Of a stretch of 64,000 nucleotides of DNA, positions 10,687 through 21,700 are shown piece after piece. A program made the position numbers and the translations under genes. This stretch comes from Adiantum capillus-veneris (Eukaryota > Streptophyta > Polypodiopsida > Polypodiales > Pteridaceae): positions 54,622,647 through 54,686,646 of the forward strand of contig CM043942.1 of assembly GCA_014529385.2 (NCBI GenBank), given 5' to 3'. The notes below the pieces were generated by a model. That model did not search any database. It was not told the origin of the DNA and saw only the letters and a list, made by a program, of their open reading frames with translations. Every line of letters begins with the position of its first letter. The first letter of the stretch is position 1.

Positions 10687-10735
<49 letters not shown>
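10687..10735. repeat. (GA)n microsatellite at the truncated 5' end of LINE copy 2
   Basis: About 24 GA units begin right after the LINE truncation point and end in TAAAGAG. From here to 11,018 the sequence is plain AT-rich DNA with no feature I recognise. Confidence 0.95.
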
Positions 10736-10738
<3 letters not shown>

Positions 10739-11018
10739 AGAGTGATATATATAACACTCTTTTAGATAAAATGGGAAAATTCCACATCTTTGGGACTGAT
10801 TTCAATGCCTAAGGATTCTATTTCCCATTTGATTTGGGAAAATTTCAATTATTTTGGGACTTGTCTTGAGGACTTGTGTTACATTAGACAAAGAGATAGA
10901 TTCTCAAGAAAATGGTGGTGTTGAGAAACACCTTTTTTTTCATGTTGGTGTTAATTGATACTTTATAAAACATACATAGACACGGATACCAAGAAAAACA
11001 ATATATGAAAATGAAATG

Positions 11019-14000
11019 CTAGTCAATTTCTCCTATTAAGCTAGCTTGTGCTTTCTCCACAACATTGGATGGGATTTTAATTGCTTCTGCAAGTCTTCCA
11101 CCCCTTGGAGTCCATGACCACACAATTGAATCAACACACTCCCAATGCTTTGGGTCAGCAAGATTGTAGCACCAATTCTTTTTCCAACAATCCTCATATT
11201 GTTCTTGGATTGTGGGATTTTTTTTCCAATGTTTTGGTGCCCAATATTGAATGAAAACTTTCTTGTAGTTAGGAGATGAGCTGTCTACATCAACATCTGA
11301 CTCTGCAACTCCTAGCCATATCGGATATTCTGGATCTGCAGGTCTCACAAGAACAAAATCCCCTTTCCTTACATCAATTTGAGGCCTAAAATATTCCTGT
11401 GGCCTTGCACTTTGAGGACCAACATAGTGATCATTCAATTCTTCATATCCTTGAAACTCATCTGTGTCTTCCTCTATCTGTTGCATTCTATGACTCCCTG
11501 TAGTCTTTGGCCAAAATGATGTATATTCACCAAGTTGTTTATTGGTTGGTTGTTCAAGCTCACTAATTATTTTTTGCCAATAAATAATAACTGGCTCCAT
11601 GTATTTTGTAGAATCGTGCTCCTTTCCCTTTAGTAGAGTCCATATTTTCCAAAATTCAAGATATGTCTTAATCCCTTGAATAACAAGCGGACTATCCCTC
11701 ACATAGTCTGCTATAGGAACCACATTTGGAAAACCTACTGGCAATTTTGGTTTCCCTTGATCATCTTTTTTCCACAACTCAATTCCTGACTCCCTCGGCA
11801 TCCAATCAGGTGATTTGGGGTGAATTTGGTACTGCATTACTGGGGTTTCACCTTGCATAAAGAAACGAAATTGAAGTGGCTTAGAGTGTCCAACAAGAGC
11901 ATCTTGTCCATCACACATGTACCCTTTAACAAAGGATTTAAAGTCAGGAACTTGAGTCATCAAAAATGGTGTTGGAGCTGAACTTTCACATTTTTGAAAA
12001 TGTTACATCAAATGTGGAAAAGTGTAGGTCATTCCTGTTCGTAATCTCTCTGAGAACCTGCTAAACATTGCATCTATGTACTCATGTGTATGACCCACCA
12101 TTAAGAATCCCAAATGCACGGTTTTGAAAACACCTTTTGCTACTAGCAAGGATAAGTATGCAAATAAATATCGATTCTTATTCTCTCCTCCACAATTATC
12201 TAGCTGTAGCAGAAGATTCTCAGGCAATTTTTGAAACACGGGAGTGGACATGGTATCCACAACACATTGAGAGGAGGCTGATTGCAAGTTAGAAATCTCT
12301 CCATTACATCCTTCAATAGCCAACGGTGGTGTTACTGCTGCTGATGCATTCCTCTCACGCTCTTTCATCATTCTGTTTTGGTGGTCTAAAGCTGTCCTTG
12401 AATTCAATGCATTGAACAATGTTACATTGCTGCGTGGCATACCATCATGAAATAAATCTCCTAGCCCATGGTTTTCTGTTCTTTCCAAATTCTGTAAGCA
12501 TAATGCAAGGGAACCAATTGTAGTATTTGGATCTGAAGGCCATAGACCATTCAACGAGAAATGACCATACATCCCATGCCCATGCCCATGCCCATGTGTT
12601 ATCATACCTATTAATGATACTTGCAACTGATATGCATTCGCATAGTCTTTTGAGTTCACTCGCAATCTAGGTATTGATGTCTTTTTTTAGTCCATTTTAT
12701 CATGTATAATGCATAAGTACTTATCCTTTTGCATTTGCGAGAACTTACGCCAGGTGTAGTACACATTTCTACAGCTTTGTTGTTGCATCATGTGAATTTT
12801 ACGTTCATCCTTCAAACGTGAAATCAACTCATCATCCTTTGTTGACTCTAGTTGAAACTTTATCCGACTACACACAACACATTTTGAGAACTCGCTTGTT
12901 TTTGACAAGGTCACATTAGCAAACTCTGTATTCCAAAACCTATTGAATGTAGTGCTAGACATTGGCTTGAGACACATACTCTTGAGTGTTTTATTGACAT
13001 CATGTAAGATGTCTATTTGCTTGTACATGTTTGGTATTGCAAGCAAGGTTTCTATGGTACCATCTTCCATAGTTCTACTCTTATGTGGCATTTTCTCTGA
13101 GTTATCATCTACAAAAGAGCGCATCAATGCCCTTCCCATTTCTATATGGTCTCTTCCTTTTCTTATGACACCATCATTACCATGCACTGAGCGTCGAACC
13201 CCATTTTCAAACTGTTCACGATAACGATAAAATGAAGTTTTTGGAATGCCATGAATTTCGTACCAAGCTCTAGTACAGACCTCATTTCCATTAAAAGAAA
13301 ATACATAGAAAATCTTTGTAGTTGCCTTGTTCTCACGCCAAGCAGTCAACATTGTATCATACACATAGTTGGTTCTATTTTGCAAACTTTGTCCCCAAAA
13401 TTCATTGCGCATAGCCATGACCTTATCTCTATTGGCATATTGACAACACCTCATAGAGCAACAATCTATGGTTGAAACAAGTTGGACAGATGATAGGGAT
13501 GCTTGATTGGATCTCTTAGAAGGTTTCATAGACATTTTTGGCTTCCTATTCATAAAGCAATATTTTCGTTTTTTTGAAATAGGCTCTACCAAACGAGCTG
13601 ATTCAATGCATGTATCTTGTAATGCGTCACTAGCATGTAAATCCTCATATTGTAACAACGCTTTTCCATCCATAGTTGTCACTCTCTTGATAGGCCAACA
13701 AACCAGATTGATGCTGCATACATCAGATTGTGCAGAAATAGTACCCTCACAAGCATAGGATGTTTCAATACCAATACCGATGTTATCTTCACCTAGCACA
13801 CAAAAGTTCACGGAATCAAATGGACACACATACATGACAACCCCTTCGGCTACTACATGTGTTTTTCTTTCATCCCAAAGTTGAACCCTCTTATCCTTCC
13901 AAACCTCCCTATAGCTCATTCCATCAGACTGTGCCTCGAATGCTCCCATTCCTTTGTGAGTCTCAGACATCGAAACCCTTTTGTAGTGTATCTCATCCAT

Positions 14001-14249
14001 ATGTTGTAGCAACCCAGTACTCCATTTCACAATACTGTGAAAAGCATCTCCCACTGTCAATGCATCCATTGTTGGAAATGGAATAAGTGCTTTGTTTTGA
14101 AAACACAAATCAACTGACACCGATACATTTCCTTCACCAATAAGCATTCCTAAGCAATATGCATTTGGGTTTGTCTCACAGACACTCCCAAGGGCAACCT
14201 TTTGTGTGGCTACAAACATGCATACTCTATCACCTTGATTAAAATCCAT
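11019..14249 (-). pseudogene. DUF7869-like protein with DDE-type acidic motifs, two in-frame TAA stops
   Basis: Three open stretches (14,249-12,687; 12,665-12,003; 11,963-11,019) lie in one reading frame, 1,077 codons in all, interrupted only by TAA at 12,687 and TAA at about 12,003, with no frameshift or intron. The N-terminus (residues about 1-90, ending VGDAFHSIVKWSTGLLQ) resembles a domain seen in plant transposon proteins. The middle has a helix-turn-helix-like stretch (IPKTSFYRYREQFENGV), a CVVC pair and IIHDKMD. After the first stop come an HG repeat, LQLDNCGGENKNRYLF and MVGHTHEYIDAMFS. The spaced D..D..H/D pattern matches DUF7869 proteins as I remember them, which look like RNase H-fold transposases. 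The C-terminus (KGDFVLVRPADPEYPIWLG) looks like a small beta-barrel reader domain. A TTCTTGCAG|GT acceptor-like sequence lies just before the ATG (14,252), so an upstream exon is possible. Family assignment is from memory. Confidence 0.65.
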
Positions 14250-14379
14250 ACCTGCAAGAAGGTTTCAATAAATATTTGTTAAGAAAACCATCACAAAATC
14301 ATTTTATTGTGAGTATATATGAAGGTGTTTCATTATGATTATATACACAGAGGGCACTATATGTGGTTGTTTCATGATG

Positions 14380-17110
14380 GGTATACAGAATCCTATGGAC
14401 TTAGGGCCATATGATGCTATATGTAGGTGGTTCATATTGAGTATGTATAAATCATATGGCCTTTAGTCCATATGATGTTTTATGCAAGTGTTTTGTGTTG
14501 AGTAAATATACATCCTGTGGCCTTAGGGCCATAGGGCACTATTTGTAGTTGTCTCACGATGGGTATTTAACATCTTGTGGCCTTAGGGCCATAGGATGCT
14601 ATATGTAGGTGTTTCGTGATGCAACTATACACATCCTATGGACTGAGGGCCATAGGGAACTATATGTAGTTATCTCACGATGGGTATATAACATTCTATG
14701 GCCTTATGGCCAATATAGAGCTATATGTAGGTGTTTTGCGATGCAACTATACACATCCTATGGCCTAAGGCCATAGGACACTATATGTAGTTGTCTCATG
14801 ATGGGTATATAACATCCTCTGGCCTTAGGGACATAGGATGCTATATGTAGGTGTTTCACGATGCAACTGTACACATCCTATGGCCTGAGGGCCATAGGGA
14901 ACTATTTGTAGTTATCTCACGATGGGTATTTAACATCCTGTGGCATTAGAGCCATAGGATGCTATATGTAGGTGTTTCGTGATGCAACTATACACATCCT
15001 ATGGACTGAGGGCCATTGGGAACTATATGTAGTTATCTCACGATTGGTATATAACATTCTATGGCCTTATGGCCAATATAGAGCTATATGTAGGTGTTTT
15101 GTGATGCAACTATACACATCCTATGGCCTAAGGGCCATAGGACACTATATGTAGTTGTCTCATGATGGGTATATAACATCCTCTGGCCTTAGGGCCATAG
15201 GATGCTATATGTAGGTGTTTCGCGATGAAACTGTACACATCCTATGGCCTAAGGGCCATAGGGCACTATTTGTAGTTGTCTCACGATGGGTATTTAACAT
15301 CCTGTGGCATTAGAGCCATAGGATGCTATATGTAGGTGTGTCGTGATGCAACTATACACATCCTATGGACTGAGGGCCATAGGGAACTATATGTAGTTAT
15401 CTCACGATGGGTATATAACATTCTATGGCCTTATGGCCAATATAGAGCTATATGTAGGTGTTTTGCGATGCAACTGTACACATCCTATGGCCTAAGGGCC
15501 ATAGGACACTATATGTAGTTGTCTCATGATGGGTATATAACATCCTTTGGCCTTAGGGACATAGGATGCTATATGTAGGTGTTTCGCGATGCAACTGTAC
15601 ACATCCTATGGCCTGAGGGCCATAGGGAACTATTTGTAGTTGTCTCACGATGGGTATTTAACATCCTGTGGCATTAGAGCCATAGGATGCTATATGTAGG
15701 TGTTTCGTGATGCAACTATACACATCCTATGGACTGAGGGCCGGACTGAGGGCCATTGGGAACTATATGTAGTTATCTCACGATGGGTATATAACATTCT
15801 ATGGCCTTATGGACAATATAGAGATATATGTAGGTGTTTTGCGATGCAACTGTACACATCCTATGGCCTAAGGGCCATAGGACACTATATGTAGTTGTCT
15901 CATGATGGGTATATAACATCTTGTGGCCTTAGGGCCATAGGACACTATATGTAGTTGTTTCATGATGGGTATATAACATCTTGTGGCCTTAGGGCCATAG
16001 GATGCTATATGTAGGTGTTTCGCGATGCAGCTGTACACATCCTATGACCTGAGGGCCATAGGGTACTATTTGTAGCTGTCTCACGATGGGTATTTACCAT
16101 CCTGTGGCATTAGAGCCATAGGATGCTATATGTAGGTGTTTCGTGATGCAACTATACACATCCTATGGACTGAGGGCCATAGGGAACTATATGTAGTTAT
16201 CTCACGATGGGTATATAACATTCTATGTACTTATGGCCAATATAGAGCTATATGTAGGTGTTTCGCGATGCAACTATACACATCCTATGGCCTAAGGGCC
16301 ATAGGACACTATACATAGTTGTCTCATGATGGGTATATAATATCCTGTGGCCTTAGGGTCATTGGATGATATATGCAGGTGTTTCGCAATTCATACATAC
16401 ACATCCTATGGTCTAAGGGGCATAGGGCACTATATGTAGTTGTCTGGTGATGGGTCTATAACATTCTATGGCCTTAGGACCATAGCACACTATATGTAGG
16501 TGTTTTGTGTTGACTATATATAAATCATATGGACTTTAGTCTATATGATGTTTTATCAAGGCGTTTTGTATTGAGGGCGATAGGGCTCTATATGTAGTTT
16601 TCTCATGATGGGTATATAGCATCATGTAGCCTTAGGGACACAATGAGTTTGTATACATCCTTTGGACTTAGGTCCATGGGATTCTATATGTAGGTGTATT
16701 GATATGATTATATATATACATCCTATGGCCTTAGGTCCATAGGGTCCTATATGTAGGTGCTTCATGATGACTATATGAACATCGTACGGACAAAAGGCCA
16801 TAGGATGCTATAGTTGATGTTTCTAGCTAAATATATATAGATCTTATGGATTTATGACCACAAGGTCCATAGCCTAGGGAGTGATTATATATATACATCC
16901 TATGGACTTAGGTCCATAGGGCCCTATATGTAGGTGTTTCATGATGACTATATGAGCATCCTACGGACAAAAGGCCATAGGATTCTATAGTTGATGTTTC
17001 TAGATAAATATATATAGATCTTATGGATTTATGACCACAAGGTCTCCTCAATTCTTGTTTTGTGGTGAGCTATATATGCATCCTATGGACTTTGGGCCAT
17101 AGGGTGCTAT
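14380..17110. repeat. Satellite array with a 364-bp higher-order unit of six ~61-bp monomers
   Basis: Two monomer types alternate: one contains GTAGGTGTTTCGTGATGCAA, the other GTAGTTGTCTCACGATGGGT. Each ends in a variant of the dyad CCTATGGCCT..GGCCATAGG. Three such pairs form a 364-bp higher-order repeat with starts near 14,593, 14,957, 15,321, 15,685 and 16,121. The fourth unit is 72 bp longer because of a 12-bp duplication (GGACTGAGGGCC) and one extra monomer. Flanks at 14,380-14,590 and 16,360-17,110 hold more diverged monomers. Small open frames that recur at the same phase are by-products of the array. Confidence 0.92.
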
Positions 17111-17933
17111 ATATAGTGATTTCAGAAAGCTAGAGCCTACCAGGACATAAGGGGGTACGTATGAGCGCACGATATGCCACGTGGCACATCCACATTCATT
17201 GATAATATTCCACAACCATTGATTATATCTAGAGACCGTGTCTCAAGTAGTCCCGTGGATGTACATCCATATGACATGTTTACGTCTTTGAAGGGACATA
17301 AAAAACAATGGTGTGCACGTATCGCATGATCAAATGTGTGATCAAATTGCACCTTTACAAGCCTCTTCGCAGATGCGACCAGCACCTTTGCAACCCATTC
17401 TAGTATATGACCTCCTCGTTTAAATACTATTTGTATAAATATATACATGTATGTTGCATGTATACTTACACTTTCAAAACACGTGCAATTAGTGCACAAT
17501 TGCATGTGGCGAAAAAAGCCTTTTTTTTTTGCTTACCCCAAATTTTTCTAAAATGTGTTTTCAAGTCTCCCGATCAATACTGCACGAAAAAATATCGCAC
17601 TTTTTTCGAGGGAAAATTCTCTAATTTTGAATGTTTTTTAGTGTATTTTTCAGTATGTGATTTTGGTCCCGAGACGGAGATTCCGACCATGGGTGTCATT
17701 CCACTCGTAGCGAGACAACACGGGCATTGACAAAGTCTCACATAAATTTTTTGAAAAAATTCTATACTCTTTTTTTTTTTTTGCTATGACTCCTTTGGTA
17801 TGACTCTCCTCCTTAAGAAAACGATTATAAACTCTTCAAAATTCAAAATAAAAGAGAGCGGGAAGTTTAGGTTTAAAACTTGAAAGTCAAATTTTGAATT
17901 TTGAAATTTTAACCTAATCTCTATCTCTCTCTT

Positions 17934-17936
<3 letters not shown>
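17111..17936. other. Unassigned AT-rich sequence
   Basis: No gene or repeat is supported. It has two T-runs (17,519-17,530 and 17,770-17,782) and a small unconvincing frame at 17,137-17,505 (-). It may be the upstream region of the leader-like segment that follows. Confidence 0.5.
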
Positions 17937-18004
<68 letters not shown>

Positions 18005-18371
18005 TCAAAATTTTTGAAACCCTAGTCTTCTCTCTCGAGCACAGCTCTGCGCGCTCCTTGCTTCTCTCCTAAACACCCTCCGTGCGCGCTCCTTGCTCCT
18101 CTCCTAAACGCCCTCCGTGCGCCCTCCCTACACCTCTCCCAAACGTCTCTTTTGTGCCCCTCCGTCGCCCTTGCTGCGCCTATGGTGCCGCCCTCTCATG
18201 ACATCGAATAGCCTCCCATTGCCGCCCTGTGGTGCGGCCCTCTCACGACATCGAATACGCCCGTTGCCGCCCTCTCACGATGTCGAATACCGCCCGTTGC
18301 CGCCCTGTGGTGCCGCCTCTTCGCGTTCTCTCTCCCTCTCTACGCAGTGCCTCACAGGTAAGCTCAATCTT
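17937..18371 (+). promoter_or_regulatory. Promoter/5' leader-like segment: CT tract, telo-box, GC-rich repeats, splice donor
   Basis: A (CT)n tract of about 31 units (17,937-17,998) is followed by the telo-box AAACCCTAG (18,017-18,025), both common at plant transcription starts. Next is a cytosine-rich stretch with two short tandem repeats: a roughly 36-bp CGCGCTCCTTGCTTCTCTCC type at 18,048-18,125, and a GCCGCCCTCTCACGACATCG type at 18,185-18,310. It ends in CTCACAG|GTAAGC, a good 5' splice site at 18,358. It could be the first, mostly untranslated exon of a plus-strand gene. The expected downstream exons are not visible; satellite begins about 400 bases later. Confidence 0.35.
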
Positions 18372-18690
18372 TAAAAAAAAAATTATTTACCGCTCTATAT
18401 AAAAAAATAGTAAAACTGTAAAATAGTAAAACTGTAAAACAGAAAAACAGAAAAGAACTAACCTTTCTGTTGGTGTGAGATAGGTCCTAGAAAGAGGAGA
18501 TGTGGTAGGGGGTGCGTGAATGATGATGCCACCGGTAGATATTGAAGCCCTTTATGAATGGGGAGAGGTGAGAAGAGGGAGATAAATAGTTGTTTGGAGT
18601 GAGAGAGAAAGGAGAGTAAGAGAGACAAACAGAGGAGAGGAAGCTGAGAGAGAGGGAGGACTGATAATAAGGCCAAATTAACAATTTAAA

Positions 18691-18693
<3 letters not shown>
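18372..18693. other. Unassigned sequence between leader-like segment and GA tract
   Basis: It contains A-runs, a short AAATAGTAAAACTGTA repeat near 18,410-18,440 and purine-rich sequence grading into the GA tract. No coding signal is seen. Confidence 0.5.

Positions 18694-18771
<78 letters not shown>
18694..18771. repeat. (GA)n microsatellite at the satellite boundary
   Basis: Thirty-nine GA units lie immediately left of the first palindromic satellite monomers. Confidence 0.95.
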
Positions 18772-18773
<2 letters not shown>

Positions 18774-18774
18774 A

Positions 18775-21700
18775 CCTTGTGGCCCTCGGGCCCTGGGGCC
18801 GTAGGGTGTCAACGTAGAGCATAGAGGGGTTTAGGGTAGCATAGATCACACCTGGGCCCTGCGCCATAGGGTGTCAATGTAGAGCTTTAGTTTTTTTAAA
18901 TTATTGCCATGGAGCATGGCACCTTTTGTTGTAAAACAATAGAAGAAAAACCTAGAGAAATGGTGGTTTCTTAGCCATTAGATGCCCAGATATAGACCAT
19001 GGAGAGTTTTCCTTAGTATTCAACAAACCCTATGGCCATACACAGAGCATCGTATGGCCATAGGTTGCCAAAAAACCCTCATAGTGGTTTCTAGCATACA
19101 GGGTTCCATATAGAGCATAGATCCGTTCTTACTAGCATAGAGCGGACCCTATGGACTTTAGGCAAAAGGGTGCCAATATAGAGCATGGAGAGACTCTTAC
19201 TAGAATAGAGGGGATCCTATGGCCTTCAAGCCACATGGTGCCAATATAGAGAAAATAGTATTTTTTATTGACAAATATAGCTCCCTATGGCATACATGGG
19301 ACCCTATGGTCTCAAGGCCATAGGTTCCTAATATAGAGCATAGAGAATAGAGGGTTTTTTTGAAAGAATGAGGGCACCTTGTGGCCTTGGGGCCATAGGA
19401 TCTTACTAGCATAGAGGGGACCCTACGGCCTTCAGCCCTCGATGGCATAGAGAGAACCCTATGGCCCTGGGTCACTAAAATAAAACTACACATAGAATCT
19501 TTAGAAGGGCAGACAGGGTGTGGCTACAAAGGACACCCTATGACCATAAGGCCATAAGGTCTCACATAAAAATAGAGGGAATCATATGGCCCCAGGGCAC
19601 AATATGGCCATAAGGCCATAGGGTGTCACTTCATACTAGAGGCCATAGGATCTCATCTCATACTAGAGGGTAACCTATGGCCCTAGGGAACCCTATGGCC
19701 TTATGGCCATAGGGTTTCACCTCATACTAAAGAGTAACATATGGCCCTCAGTCACCCTATGACCATAAGGCCATAGGGTGGTCTCACATCGTACTATAGG
19801 GTGACCAATGTCCCATCTGGCCATAGGGTGCCAATGTACAATCTCAAGGGTCATAGGGTTCCCTATGTTCCTATTGAAGAGCCTATGGCCCTAGGGCCAT
19901 AGGATCACATGGTGCTCTATGTCCAAAAGGAACAATAGGGCCACAAGATCTCTAAAAGGAACAACATGGTTTCCTAGGGCCATAGGACCACAAGTTTCCC
20001 TATGTCCCATCTGGAGATCTTGTGGCCCGAGGGTCATAGGGTGGCAATGTCCAATCTCAAGGGCCATAGTGACATTCCCTATGTTCCTTTTGGAGATCTT
20101 ATGGCCCTAGGGACCTAGGGGCATGTGGCTGCCATGTTGCCCGTTAATGTGCACCATGGGTTTCCCTATGCTCGTTATGGCCACCCTTGGGTCCTATGAT
20201 GCCCTCCAGTATGATGTGAGACCCCATGGACTTAGGGTCACAGGGTTCCCTATGTTCCTTTTGAAAACCCTGTGGCCCAAGGTCCATAGGGTGGTGATGT
20301 ACAATCTCAAGATCCATAGGCTTCCCTATGGTCCATTTAGAGATTCTATGGCACTAGGGCCATATGATCCCCAAAAGGAACATATGGCCCTAGGGCCATA
20401 TGATATAGGATTCCATAAGTTCCATTTGGAGATCCTATGGCCCTAGGGCCATAGGATCACAAGGTGTCCTATCTCCCATCTGGAGACCTTTGTGGCCTAA
20501 GTGCCATAGGGTCAAAGGGTGCCCTATGTTCCATCTAGAGACCTTGTGGCCAAAGGGTGATAGGGTAGGAATGTACAATCTCAAGGGCCATAGGGTTCCC
20601 TATGTTCCTTTTGGAGATCCTATGGCATTAGATCCATAGGATCTCCAAAAGGAACATAAGGAACCTAGGGCCATAGGATCAAAGGGTGCTATATGTCCCA
20701 TCTTCAGCACTTGTGGCCGAAGGGCCATAGGGTTCTCTATGTTCCTTCTGAAGATCCTATGGCCCTAGGGCCATAAGATCTCGAAAAGGAACATATGGCC
20801 CTACTGCCATAGGATCACAGGGTTTAGGGTGTCCCATCTACAGATCTTGTGGCCCAAGGGCCATATGGTAGGAATGTACAATTCCAAGGTCCAAAGGGTT
20901 TTGTATGTTCCTTTTAGCGATCCTATGGCCCTAGGGCCATAACATCTCCAAAAGGAACATAAGGAACCTAGAGCCATAGGATCAAAGGGTGCTCCATGTC
21001 CCATATGGAGACCTTGTGGCCTAAGGGCCATAGGGTGGGAATGTACAATCTCAAGGGCCATAGGATTCCCTCTGTTCCTTTTGGAGATCCTATGGCACTG
21101 GGGCCATAGGATCTCCAAAAGAAACATAAGGAACCTAGGGCCATAGGATCAAAGGGTGCCATATGTCCCATCTACAGACCTTGTGGCCCAAGGGCCATAG
21201 GGTAGGAATGTACAATCTTAAGGGCCATAGGGTTCCATATGTTTCTTTTGAAGATCCTATGGCCCTAGGCTCATACGATCTCCAAAAGGAACATATGGCC
21301 CTAGGCCATAGGATCACAGGGTGCCTTGTGTCCCATCTAGAGAGCTTATGGCCCAAGGGCCATAGCGTGGCACTGTACAATCTCAAAGGCCATAGAATTC
21401 TCTATGTTCCTTATGGGGATCGTATGGTACTAAGGCCATAGGATCTCCAAAAGGAACATAAGGAACCTAGGGCCATAGGATCAAAGAATGCCCTATGTCC
21501 CATCTACAGACCTTGTGGCTCAAGGGCCATAGGGTGGGAATGTACAATCTCAAGGGCCATATGGTTCCCTATGTTCCTTTTGGAGATCCAATGGCCCTAG
21601 GGCCATAGGATCACCAAAACAAACATAAGGAGCCTAGGGCTCTAGGATCAAAGTATGCTCTATGTCCCATCTAGAGACCTTGTGGCCCAAGGGCCATAGG

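Noticed and set aside
12570-12600. His-Gly repeat as a metal-binding site
   Set aside because: It is a short CCATGC repeat within the DUF7869-like frame; five HG units alone do not support a function.
14972-16318. Four similar 60-64 codon frames beginning MFRDATIHILWTEGH
   Set aside because: They recur because the 364-bp satellite unit recurs; no domain, and the frames are broken by ordinary monomer changes.
17137-17505. 122-codon minus-strand frame
   Set aside because: No domain and no homologous copy in the window; composition is like the surrounding non-coding DNA.
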